This document shows, piece by piece, positions 1 to 6,321 of a DNA stretch of 11,292 bases (the first letter of the stretch is position 1; the number at the start of each line of letters is the position of its first letter). The stretch is taken from positions 1 through 11,292 of the forward strand of contig JAZSLS010000127.1 of the NCBI GenBank assembly GCA_045535465.1, in the 5' to 3' direction. The stretch comes from SIG636 sp045535465 (lineage in GTDB: Bacteria > Bacillota > Clostridia > Oscillospirales > CAG-382). Made by a program: the position numbers and the translations under genes. Below the pieces are notes generated by a model. The model was not told where the DNA came from. It made no database searches and saw nothing but the letters and a program-made list of their open reading frames with translations.

Positions 1-21
1 TGCTATCATTTTTTCTTCCAT
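1..21 (-). CDS. 5' end of a gene downstream of the acyl-CoA synthetase (7 codons; perhaps an acyl carrier protein)
   Basis: A minus-strand ATG at 21 opens a frame reading MEEKMIA before the window ends. A strong GGAGG lies at 30-34, eight bases before the start, and the start sits 14 nt after the stop of the synthetase gene, so the two are very likely in one operon. Seven residues cannot identify a protein. Small acyl carrier proteins beginning in this style often follow AMP-forming acyl synthetases of this type in Clostridia, so an ACP partner is a reasonable guess. That is an inference from context only. Confidence 0.45.
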
Positions 22-35
22 TTTTAATTCCTCCA

Positions 36-1835
36 TTAACCTTTTCTGTTGTAATTTCTTTTAATTTTCATTGATGTTGTTTTCGGGGATGCTTCGTTAC
101 GGATTGTTGTTTTGGCAATCTTTTTATAATTTCTCTTAATCTTCATTGATGTGGTTTTCGGGAAAGCCTCATCACGAATCTTTGTTTTTGCGATTTTCTT
201 ATATGAGGGGAGTTTTATATTCAGCGTTTTGATGTCCTTTTTGATTTTAGTCCTTGCTTCGGGCTCCGCACTCTCATTAAGATAAATTTCCGCTGCCAGC
301 TTGTCGTTATCATCATAAACGATAACCTCTTCTACATAGCTGATTTCATCAATAATTTTCTCTTCAATCTCTTCTGCAGAAACGTTTTTACCGTTTGAAA
401 GAATGATAAGGTTCTTCTTTCTACCGGTAATGTAGAGATATCCGTCATCATCAAAATAGCCAATATCACCGGTGCGGAAATATCCGTCAGAGGTAAACGC
501 CTCTTTTGTAGCTTCGGCGTTTTTGTAATATCCCAGCATAACGTTATCGCCCTTAACGATTATTTCACCGTGTTCACGAGTCTCCGCATAAATTTCTCGT
601 CCTGCAACTTCTTTTAATACCTTTACCTCGCAACATTTAACAGGCAAGCCGATAGAAGCGTGCTTCATTTTTGTATAGGGATTGACCGAAACAAGGGGAG
701 AACATTCCGTAATACCGTAGCCCTGATAAAGATTAATGCCAAATTCTTCAAAACGTCGAACCAGCTCTTCATCTAAAGCAGCGCCGCCGCAGATGATGTT
801 TTTAATTTTACCGCCAAGAGCGCCAATAACCTCAGAAAAAACCGGGCGGCGCAAGTCAAGCTTTATCTTGCGCAAACCGCGCGTAACCTTAACGGCTTTA
901 TTGAAGGTGTTTTCTTTACCCTTTTTTCGTATTTCCTCACTTATGCGCTTGAATATGGTCTGAACAAACAATGGAACAAGAACCAAACCGGTAGGTTGAA
1001 AACGCTTAAGGTTGCGCATAACGTATTTTATGCTGTTGTTAATACAGATAGTAGAGCCAACAATGAGAATAGCGACTTGTATAGTAGTTTCATAGGTATG
1101 GTGCATAGGAAGCACTGATAAGAATATGTCATCAGGTGTGAAGGGAGTCGAGTTTGCACAACACCACGCACAAGTTAGAATGTTACGTTGAGACAGCATA
1201 ACACCCTTGCTTGTGCCGGTAGTTCCGCTGGTAAAGATGAGAGCTGCCATAGCATCAACGTCATAGGTGATATCGTAAACGCCCAAAAAACCTGCATCAA
1301 TCAAATGCCTGCCGTATGCAACAAGGTCGTAAAAATTATAGTTTTTTCTGTTGCGAAAAGTCTCATAGCTACCTTTGTAAGGAATATAACCCTCCTCGGT
1401 AAGCTCTATAATGTATTTAATTGGAGATTGTTCGAGAAGCGTGCCAAGCCTTTCTTTACATACGGGTGAAACGAATATGGCATCGCACTCCGCAATAGAA
1501 GCAAAATTGACTATTTGTTCAGGCATAAGGTCCTTATCGATAGGAACGATAACAGCACCAGCACAGAGAGTGCTGAGATAAGACTGAAACCACTCAACTC
1601 TTGCTTCGGAAACGAGAGCGATTCTCTTATTTTTCAAACCGAGAGCATAAAGGGCGGTGGCTAACTTCATTATATTATCAGAAAATTGTTTATAAGAAAG
1701 TTCACGAACTTCGTTTTTTCCAATGATGTATCTATAAAAGGTTTTATCACCACGCTTACCAACAGAGGTTACAAGAGCCCTGAAGTCGGGGTAAGATGGA
1801 AACCTATCTTTGGGGTAAAGTTTATTCAAGTTCAT
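36..1835 (-). CDS. AMP-forming long-chain acyl-CoA / acyl-ACP synthetase with duplicated C-terminal catalytic motif
   Basis: This 599-residue protein belongs to the ANL adenylating superfamily, which activates a carboxylic acid as acyl-AMP and passes it to CoA or a carrier-protein thiol. The P-loop-like motif FTSGTTGTSKG spans residues 201-211. PMHHTYE is at about 243-249, followed by a YQGYGITECSP motif and the TGD-x-GYFDDDGYLYITGRKK hinge region. The long-chain synthetase style suggests a fatty acid substrate, but the exact acid is unknown. I chose the start at 1835 because GGAGG stands seven bases upstream and a consensus promoter lies just beyond it. The open frame runs on to 2057 but would cross that promoter. 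The C-terminus is odd: residues 545-569 and 570-594 are tandem copies, each with the PKTTSMKIKR catalytic-lysine segment normally present once. It may work with the carrier protein that could follow it. Confidence 0.9.
   Translation of the reverse strand: MNLNKLYPKDRFPSYPDFRALVTSVGKRGDKTFYRYIIGKNEVRELSYKQFSDNIMKLATALYALGLKNKRIALVSEARVEWFQSYLSTLCAGAVIVPIDKDLMPEQIVNFASIAECDAIFVSPVCKERLGTLLEQSPIKYIIELTEEGYIPYKGSYETFRNRKNYNFYDLVAYGRHLIDAGFLGVYDITYDVDAMAALIFTSGTTGTSKGVMLSQRNILTCAWCCANSTPFTPDDIFLSVLPMHHTYETTIQVAILIVGSTICINNSIKYVMRNLKRFQPTGLVLVPLFVQTIFKRISEEIRKKGKENTFNKAVKVTRGLRKIKLDLRRPVFSEVIGALGGKIKNIICGGAALDEELVRRFEEFGINLYQGYGITECSPLVSVNPYTKMKHASIGLPVKCCEVKVLKEVAGREIYAETREHGEIIVKGDNVMLGYYKNAEATKEAFTSDGYFRTGDIGYFDDDGYLYITGRKKNLIILSNGKNVSAEEIEEKIIDEISYVEEVIVYDDNDKLAAEIYLNESAEPEARTKIKKDIKTLNIKLPSYKKIAKTKIRDEAFPKTTSMKIKRNYKKIAKTTIRNEASPKTTSMKIKRNYNRKG
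52..201 (-). repeat. 75-bp tandem duplication inside the acyl synthetase gene (2 copies)
   Basis: Positions 52-126 and 127-201 align without gaps at 60 of 75 bases by my hand count. The encoded 25-residue units are identical at 22 positions; the differences are Lys/Thr, Asp/Asn and Phe/Ser. Most base changes are therefore silent. Each unit ends in the catalytic-lysine segment of the enzyme family. It looks like an old in-frame tandem duplication and not a mobile element. Confidence 0.93.
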
Positions 1836-1862
1836 AGACCTCCAAATTAAAAATACAAGCTC

Positions 1863-1891
1863 ATTATACCCAAATTTTTTATAGTTGTCAA
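1863..1891 (-). promoter_or_regulatory. Consensus vegetative (sigma-A) promoter for the acyl synthetase gene
   Basis: Read on the minus strand, TTGACA (1886-1891) is followed by exactly 17 bases and then TATAAT (1863-1868), a perfect match to the housekeeping consensus. Transcription would begin near 1855 and give a leader of about 20 nt that contains the GGAGG of the synthetase. The promoter lies in the 102-bp gap shared with the divergent spoVAC. Confidence 0.9.
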
Positions 1892-1896
1892 TACCT

Positions 1897-1928
1897 TGTA
1901 TAAAAATTAAACCGATGGGTACACTATA
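1897..1928 (+). promoter_or_regulatory. Possible forespore (sigma-G-like) promoter for spoVAC-AD-AE
   Basis: TGTATA at 1897-1902 fits the sigma-G -35 pattern TGHATR. CACTATA at 1922-1928 matches six of seven positions of the -10 pattern CATWNTA. The 19-nt spacer is slightly longer than usual. spoVA operons are known to be transcribed by sigma-G in the forespore, which makes a site here expected. Transcription would begin almost at the spoVAC start codon. The match is weak and unproven. Confidence 0.35.
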
Positions 1929-1937
1929 TGTGGGGTG

Positions 1938-2384
1938 ATGATTATAAATAACGCTGATTACAAAAGATATACGGAAAGGCGTGCAAAACGCTCGACTACC
2001 GCTATTGATACCGTAAAAGCTTTCTTTGTCGGGGGATTTATTTGTTGCATCGGTCAAGCTTTTAATGACCTTTATGTTTATTGGGGAACGGACAAGGACA
2101 CTGCCGGGATTTTAGTTTCCGTAACTTTAATATTTGCTGCAGGATTACTGACCGGTATAGGTGTTTTTGATAAAATAGGTAAGTTTTCCGGTGCAGGAAC
2201 TTTAGTACCCATAACAGGCTTTGCCAACGCAATAGCTGCTCCGGCTATTGAAAACAAGACCGAAGGAAAAATAAACGGTGTTTGCAGTAAAATGTTTGTT
2301 ATTGCGGGTCCGGTAATAGTTTTTGGTACATTGTCTTCGGTGATTTATGGGGTGATATATTATATTGTTACCAAGGTGCTGTAA
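1938..2384 (+). CDS. spoVAC: Stage V sporulation protein AC (SpoVAC)
   Basis: This integral membrane protein of 148 residues is part of the SpoVA complex in the spore inner membrane, which moves dipicolinic acid into the forespore and out at germination. B. subtilis SpoVAC has been reported to act as a mechanosensitive channel. The sequence has a basic hydrophilic N-terminus, a membrane segment at about 26-46 with the family pattern VKAFFVGGFICCIGQ, another at 56-76, the conserved GAGTLVPITGFANA at 85-98, and a last segment at about 119-143. The charged N-terminal extension separates it from its shorter homologue SpoVAE. The start is uncertain: a GTG at 1935 directly precedes this ATG, an in-frame stop lies at 1908-1910, and no well-spaced Shine-Dalgarno is present. 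It is the first gene of a three-gene spoVA cluster, with spoVAD starting at the very next base after its stop. Confidence 0.95.
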   Translation: MIINNADYKRYTERRAKRSTTAIDTVKAFFVGGFICCIGQAFNDLYVYWGTDKDTAGILVSVTLIFAAGLLTGIGVFDKIGKFSGAGTLVPITGFANAIAAPAIENKTEGKINGVCSKMFVIAGPVIVFGTLSSVIYGVIYYIVTKVL

Positions 2385-3389
2385 ATGAGTAAAATTATAA
2401 AATATGATAATGTTTTTGTAGAAGAAAGAGCATCCGTTGTTGGTAAGACGGAATCAAAAGGACCGCTTAAGGGATATTTCGATTTTTGCGAAGAGGACGA
2501 ATATTTCGGGACGGACACCTGGGAGAAAGCGGAGAGTGAAATGACTCGCCGTTGTGTAGAGTTGTTATTATCCAAGAAAAAACTAAGACACGGTGATGTT
2601 GATCTGCTTTGCGGCGGCGACTTGCTCAATCAATGCGTTGCCAGCAGCTTTGGCATAAAAGACAGCGGAACACCGTATATAGGCTTGTATGGTGCTTGCT
2701 CTACCTTTGCAGAAGCGGTGCTTTGCGCTTCTACTTTTATTAAGGCAGGTGCTGCCAATCGTTGCGTGGCCCACGCAAGCTCTCACTTTTGTTCTGCCGA
2801 AAAGCAGTATAGATTTCCCTTAGAATACGGTGGGCAACGCACTCCTACATCACAAAATACGGTGACGGGATGCGGCTCGTTGTTGCTTTCTAACAATGAT
2901 TCGTTTATCAGAGTTTCGGACGCTATGGTTGGACGTATTATCGATGCGGGAATAACCGATGTTAATAATATGGGCGCAGCTATGGCCAAAGCGGCGGCCG
3001 ACAGTATAACAAGATATTTTGAGCTCTCGCCTAGAAAACCAAAAGATTTTGATATCATAGCAACGGGGGATTTAGGCAGAGAAGGGTATGAACTGTGCTG
3101 TCAAATCTTAGGTAATTCTATTGAGGGGCTTAAGGATAAGTTTACGGATTGCGGGATGTTGATATTCGATATGGAAAAGCAAGACGTGCATTCAGGTGGT
3201 TCAGGGTGTGGCTGCAGCGCCGTTGTTACTGCCGGATATTTTTTGGATAAAATGATAAATGGAGAAGTTAACAACGTACTTTTGCTGTCAACGGGTGCAT
3301 TGATGAATCCGAACACTGTGTTTCAGGGACAGAGCATATGCGGTATAGCTCATACGGTTCATTTTGAAAGGAATAAAGATTATGCTTGA
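2385..3389 (+). CDS. spoVAD: Stage V sporulation protein AD (SpoVAD), dipicolinate-binding thiolase-fold protein
   Basis: SpoVAD is the soluble, membrane-associated SpoVA subunit on the spore inner membrane. In B. subtilis it binds dipicolinic acid and has a thiolase-like fold. This 334-residue protein matches the family along its whole length (B. subtilis protein about 338). Landmarks are the N-terminal FVEERASVVGKTES segment, GDLLNQ at about 79-83, GLYGACST at 100-107 where thiolases carry the reactive cysteine (Cys105 here), ASSHF-x-SAEKQYRFPLEYGGQ near 131-151, and a GGSGCGCSA segment near the C-terminus. It starts directly after the spoVAC stop, with AAGGTG a few bases upstream as ribosome binding site, and overlaps spoVAE by 8 nt, so all three are translationally coupled. 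Synthase activity is not expected. Confidence 0.97.
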   Translation: MSKIIKYDNVFVEERASVVGKTESKGPLKGYFDFCEEDEYFGTDTWEKAESEMTRRCVELLLSKKKLRHGDVDLLCGGDLLNQCVASSFGIKDSGTPYIGLYGACSTFAEAVLCASTFIKAGAANRCVAHASSHFCSAEKQYRFPLEYGGQRTPTSQNTVTGCGSLLLSNNDSFIRVSDAMVGRIIDAGITDVNNMGAAMAKAAADSITRYFELSPRKPKDFDIIATGDLGREGYELCCQILGNSIEGLKDKFTDCGMLIFDMEKQDVHSGGSGCGCSAVVTAGYFLDKMINGEVNNVLLLSTGALMNPNTVFQGQSICGIAHTVHFERNKDYA

Positions 3390-3738
3390 GTATGTAAGAA
3401 CTTTTCTTGTTGGAGGAATCATTTGTGCAATTGCACAAATTCTTATAGATAAAACTGCTATGACAGGTGCAAGGATTTTAGTTTCTTATGTCGTGACGGG
3501 TGTATTGCTAAGCGGTATTGGAATTTATCAAAAGATAGTTGACTTTGCAGGGGCCGGTGCGACAGTACCAATAGTAGGTTTTGGGCACGCATTAGCCAAA
3601 GGTACAAAAATTGCTGTTGATAATAATGGCCTGATGGGTGCTTTGACAGGTGGATTAACAGGCACCGCTGCAGGTATAACCGCCGCTGTAGTGTTTGCTT
3701 TTATATGGTCTATGCTATTTAAAAGCAGACAAAAATAA
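3382..3738 (+). CDS. spoVAE: Stage V sporulation protein AE (SpoVAE/SpoVAEB)
   Basis: This 118-residue membrane protein is homologous to SpoVAC but lacks its charged N-terminal extension, and it is close in length to B. subtilis SpoVAEB (about 116). Membrane segments lie at about 5-22, 30-49 and 95-113. The shared family motif GAGATVPIVGFGHA is at 57-70. It is thought to form the dipicolinate channel with SpoVAC, with SpoVAD on the membrane surface. The ATG at 3382 is preferred because GAAAGGA stands about ten bases upstream and the protein then opens with LEYVRTFLVGG as in relatives. A TTG at 3364 is a less likely start. The gene overlaps the end of spoVAD by 8 nt and is followed after 7 nt by a strong terminator, which closes the operon. 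The Bacillus companions spoVAA, AB, AEA and AF are absent here, the usual clostridial arrangement. Confidence 0.95.
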   Translation: MLEYVRTFLVGGIICAIAQILIDKTAMTGARILVSYVVTGVLLSGIGIYQKIVDFAGAGATVPIVGFGHALAKGTKIAVDNNGLMGALTGGLTGTAAGITAAVVFAFIWSMLFKSRQK

Positions 3739-3745
3739 GTATACA

Positions 3746-3784
3746 GATAAAAGGGGCTGTCTCATCAAGACAGCCCCTTTTATC
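3746..3784. terminator. Bidirectional intrinsic terminator between spoVAE and recR
   Basis: A perfect 17-bp inverted repeat (3746-3762 with 3768-3784) encloses a 5-nt loop. Its GC-rich core GGGGCTGTCT/AGACAGCCCC is flanked by an A run on the left and a T run on the right. It therefore looks like a hairpin plus U-tract on either strand. It fills the 47-nt gap between the convergent genes, ending one base from the recR stop, and should end both transcripts. Confidence 0.95.
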
Positions 3785-3785
3785 C

Positions 3786-4373
3786 TTATATTTCCGTACG
3801 TCGTTCTATTGCTTTTGACAGGGTAGAAACGTCTGCATATTCAAGGCTTGCGCCAACCTGCAAACCGTAGGCAAGGCGTGTTACCTTAACACCCAAGGGA
3901 GAAATTAACTTTTTCAGATACATAGCTGTGGATTCACCTTCTATGCTTGGGTTGGTTGCAACTATTACCTCGCTTACGTTTTCATCAAGCCTTTTTAAAA
4001 GCTCCCTTATCTTTAGTTGTTCAGGTCCTATACCGTCGAGGGGAGAGATAACGCCGCCTAAAACGTGGTAAACTCCGTCAAACTCCCTGGTGTCTTCTAT
4101 TGCGGTCATACTTTTTGAGTCCTCAACAACGCAAATAACTTTACCGTTACGGCGTTCACTGCCGCAAACGTCACAAACCTCTGTTTCGCTTAAGCAGCAG
4201 CATATCGAACACAACTTTATGCTTTGTTTTGCGTGCATTAAAGCATCCGCAAATTCTTTAATTTCCGTTTCCGGTTTAGAGAGGATGTAATAAGCAAGAC
4301 GGGATGCAGATTTTCTACCTATCCCTGGTAATTTTGAAAATTGATTAACAAGTCTTTCGAGTGAAGGTGTCAT
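3786..4373 (-). CDS. recR: Recombination mediator protein RecR
   Basis: RecR, with RecF and RecO, loads RecA at single-strand gaps during recombinational repair. The 195-residue length fits the family (about 198). In order it shows an N-terminal helix-hairpin-helix (LPGIGRKSASRLAYYIL, about 15-31), a four-cysteine zinc finger (Cys55, Cys58, Cys67, Cys70), a Toprim domain from about 80 with VVED (Glu84) and ATNPSIEGESTA at 139-150, and the C-terminal RLAYGLQVGASLEYAD segment that ends the fold. It begins one nt after the ybaB stop with no recognisable Shine-Dalgarno, so it probably depends on ribosomes finishing ybaB. A 9-bp palindrome sits just before its start. The order dnaX-ybaB-recR is the conserved Firmicute arrangement. 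Confidence 0.97.
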   Translation of the reverse strand: MTPSLERLVNQFSKLPGIGRKSASRLAYYILSKPETEIKEFADALMHAKQSIKLCSICCCLSETEVCDVCGSERRNGKVICVVEDSKSMTAIEDTREFDGVYHVLGGVISPLDGIGPEQLKIRELLKRLDENVSEVIVATNPSIEGESTAMYLKKLISPLGVKVTRLAYGLQVGASLEYADVSTLSKAIERRTEI

Positions 4374-4374
4374 T

Positions 4375-4722
4375 TTAGAATATGCCGGGCATATTCATAC
4401 CGCCCGTAACCTTTGCCATAGCTTCGCTGTTAGTAGTTTCTACGGTCTTGAAAGCCTCGTTAACTGCCGCAATGAGTATATCTTGCAAAGTTTCAATATC
4501 GTCGGGGTCAACAATATCAGGGGATATTTCCATAGTCTTTATAACCTTGTCGCCGCCGATAACAACAGTTACGGCACCTCCTCCTGCTTGTACGGTGTAT
4601 TCCTTTTGCTCAAGCTCGGCCTGAAGCTTTTCCATATCCTCTTGCATTTTTTGAGCCTGTCTTATCATAGCGTTCATATTCTGAGGGCCGCCGCCCATAC
4701 CTTGAGGAAGTCTTACCTTCAT
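4375..4722 (-). CDS. YbaB/EbfC family nucleoid-associated protein
   Basis: This small protein of 115 residues is homologous to E. coli YbaB and Borrelia EbfC, dimeric DNA-binding proteins found next to dnaX and recR in many bacteria. After a glycine- and methionine-rich start, a coiled-coil-forming stretch (MIRQAQKMQEDMEKLQAELEQK, about 19-40) leads into the beta region with GGGAVTVVIGGD and the KTMEISPDIVDPDDIETLQDILIAAVNEAF helix. AAAGGAG at 4731-4737, eight bases upstream, supports the start. It lies 26 nt after dnaX and is separated from recR by one nt. The family is proposed to act in nucleoid organisation and, with RecR, in repair; the precise job is not known. Confidence 0.96.
   Translation of the reverse strand: MKVRLPQGMGGGPQNMNAMIRQAQKMQEDMEKLQAELEQKEYTVQAGGGAVTVVIGGDKVIKTMEISPDIVDPDDIETLQDILIAAVNEAFKTVETTNSEAMAKVTGGMNMPGIF
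4378..4396. repeat. 19-nt perfect palindrome just before the recR start
   Basis: The 9-base arms GAATATGCC and GGCATATTC flank a single central base at 4387. It covers the last codons of ybaB and ends five bases before the recR ATG. In RNA it could fold into a hairpin of about 8 bp over the recR initiation region. A role is not established. Confidence 0.6.
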
Positions 4723-4748
4723 TTTAGTAACTCCTTTAATTCATATTT

Positions 4749-6296
4749 TTACATCAATTCATCAAGCGAAATTTCGGAAGGTGCTTCAACAGCACCGGGC
4801 TGATGGACGACAACGGTAGCTTGTGCTTTTATTGCGACGCTAGCCGCATCTGTCAAAAACGACGTAGCACTGTCAGATGATAAAACTGAGTAACCTATTG
4901 CGTTGTCCGGATAAATGTTAAGAGTTGTATCTTCTAATGCGTAGTTGCACGTAGAAGCGAAAGCATATATAGAACCTGCTCCTCTTTTTACCAACGCATC
5001 TAAAAACTCAGCTTTTCTTGAAAATGTCTTTTTTACAGGTTTTGTCGTTTCGTTTTTTTGATGTGTTGCAGTTTGCAGTTTGTCTTCTGTGATTTTTTCA
5101 GTTGTGTTGTTACCTATGGAGGATGTTCTAAGTGGAACGCCTGCTTCCAAAGCAGCAACCCTTGCTTTCAAAGCATCAATGCCTTCCGCAAAAGAGGGAT
5201 TAGCCAACTTTATTATTGCCATCTCCGCCACAAGTCTTTTGTTATGTGCGGAAATTCCCATTTTTGAATTTGATTCTGACAGTACGTCAAAGAAATACAC
5301 CAAGGTTTCTTTAGCCATACTGCTTGAAAGCTCTTTTAGGCTTTCAAACATACTGTTGCTAAAACAAAACGAGCTGCCTAGCTTATTAAGCGTTATTCCC
5401 GGCAAACTTTGTATAACCAACAAATCTCTAGTTAGATAGGTAAGTTGATGGATTAGAGTTGCAAGATCTCTAGACCCTTTATATAATCTATCAAGTATAT
5501 CCATTGCTGAGGAAACATCACCTTTGGCGGCGTGACTCAGCAGAGAAACAACTTCTTCGTTGTTGGCAACACCTAACTGTTTTTCGGCAGAATCGTAGTC
5601 GATAATTTTAGATTTTGAAGAAGCCGTGCAAGATTCTAAAAGGCTAAGTGCGTCACGCATAGCACCGTCTGAAAGTCTGGCTATAAGATTAACCGCTTCG
5701 TCATCAATTTCTATGCCTTCGCTTTTGCATACAAATCTAACACGCTCCGAAATAATATCGGCGTCAATCCTTCTAAACTCAAAGCGTTGGCAACGAGAAA
5801 GGATGGTAGCGGGGATTTTTTGCAATTCAGTCGTTGCCAAAACGAATATAACGTATTCGGGAGGCTCTTCCAAAGTTTTAAGCAGTGCATTATTTGCACT
5901 ATCAGTAAGCATATGAACCTCGTCGATAATGTAAACACGTTTTTTAAGGGTTGAGGGGGGATATACTACCTCGTCCCTGATGGTTCTTATACCATCAACG
6001 CCGTTGTTGCTTGCGGCGTCGATTTCAAGCACATCTGTCGACGCACCGCTATCTATTTCCGTACAAGCGGTGCATTTGCCGCAAGGACTTCCATTAACGG
6101 GGGCTAGGCAGTTGACTGCTTTTGCCAAAACCTTTGCACAGGTGGTTTTTCCGGTGCCGTGAGTTCCGCAGAACAAATAGGCGTGGGAAACTGTATTTGT
6201 GACGACCTGATTGCGAAGGACCGTGGTAACGTGTTCCTGGCCGCAAACATCGTCAAAAGCACTGGGACGCCATTTTCTGTATAACGCCTTGTACAT
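4749..6296 (-). CDS. dnaX: DNA polymerase III subunit tau (and possibly gamma), clamp-loader ATPase
   Basis: DnaX is the ATPase of the clamp loader that places the beta clamp on primed DNA; the long form also ties the loader to the polymerase. Its 515 residues are somewhat fewer than B. subtilis DnaX. It opens with MYKALYRKWRP and GQEHV, then the Walker A GTHGTGKT at 44-51 (His46 where Arg is common), zinc ligands Cys63, Cys72, Cys75 and Cys78, DAASNNGVDGIR at 93-104, Walker B IIDEVHM at 123-129, TLEEPPE at 141-147, and the SRC arginine-finger motif at 167-169. A low-complexity linker at about 385-430 precedes a C-terminal tau domain. GGGAGG seven bases before the ATG supports the start. The gene follows the SRP RNA, as in B. 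subtilis. The codons of Lys422-Lys423 form an in-frame slippery heptamer that may give a shorter gamma form of 429 residues. Confidence 0.97.
   Translation of the reverse strand: MYKALYRKWRPSAFDDVCGQEHVTTVLRNQVVTNTVSHAYLFCGTHGTGKTTCAKVLAKAVNCLAPVNGSPCGKCTACTEIDSGASTDVLEIDAASNNGVDGIRTIRDEVVYPPSTLKKRVYIIDEVHMLTDSANNALLKTLEEPPEYVIFVLATTELQKIPATILSRCQRFEFRRIDADIISERVRFVCKSEGIEIDDEAVNLIARLSDGAMRDALSLLESCTASSKSKIIDYDSAEKQLGVANNEEVVSLLSHAAKGDVSSAMDILDRLYKGSRDLATLIHQLTYLTRDLLVIQSLPGITLNKLGSSFCFSNSMFESLKELSSSMAKETLVYFFDVLSESNSKMGISAHNKRLVAEMAIIKLANPSFAEGIDALKARVAALEAGVPLRTSSIGNNTTEKITEDKLQTATHQKNETTKPVKKTFSRKAEFLDALVKRGAGSIYAFASTCNYALEDTTLNIYPDNAIGYSVLSSDSATSFLTDAASVAIKAQATVVVHQPGAVEAPSEISLDELM
5028..5034 (-). 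other. Candidate -1 programmed frameshift site in dnaX (A AAA AAG)
   Basis: In the dnaX reading frame the codons GTA AAA AAG contain the heptamer A AAA AAG in exact X XXY YYZ register, the same sequence E. coli dnaX uses to make gamma. After a -1 slip the frame reads Asp-Ile-Phe-Lys-Lys-Ser and hits TGA at 5008-5010. A second heptamer, A AAA AAC, occurs in register 24 nt upstream within a run of seven A and leads to the same stop. I see no clear Shine-Dalgarno stimulator upstream and no strong hairpin downstream. Its use is a proposal. Confidence 0.5.
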
Positions 6297-6321
6297 ACAA
6301 AAACCTCCCGATTAAAGTCAA

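Noticed and set aside
52..201. Tandem repeat as a mobile element or attachment site
   Set aside because: Two in-frame copies of coding sequence with silent divergence, no flanking target duplication and no recombinase nearby.
1836..2057. N-terminal extension of the acyl synthetase by 74 codons on the minus strand
   Set aside because: It would run through a perfect promoter and into spoVAC, and the extra residues do not resemble the family. The ATG at 1835 has GGAGG at proper distance.
2385..3389. 3-oxoacyl-ACP synthase or thiolase working with the nearby acyl synthetase
   Set aside because: The thiolase-like fold is that of SpoVAD; full-length similarity and its place between spoVAC and spoVAE settle the identity, and the synthetase is on the opposite strand.
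4978..5027. Downstream hairpin or pseudoknot stimulating dnaX frameshifting
   Set aside because: Only weak AT pairs (TTTT/AAAA) close to the slippery site and a distant five-pair match; none convincing by eye, so not listed as a feature.
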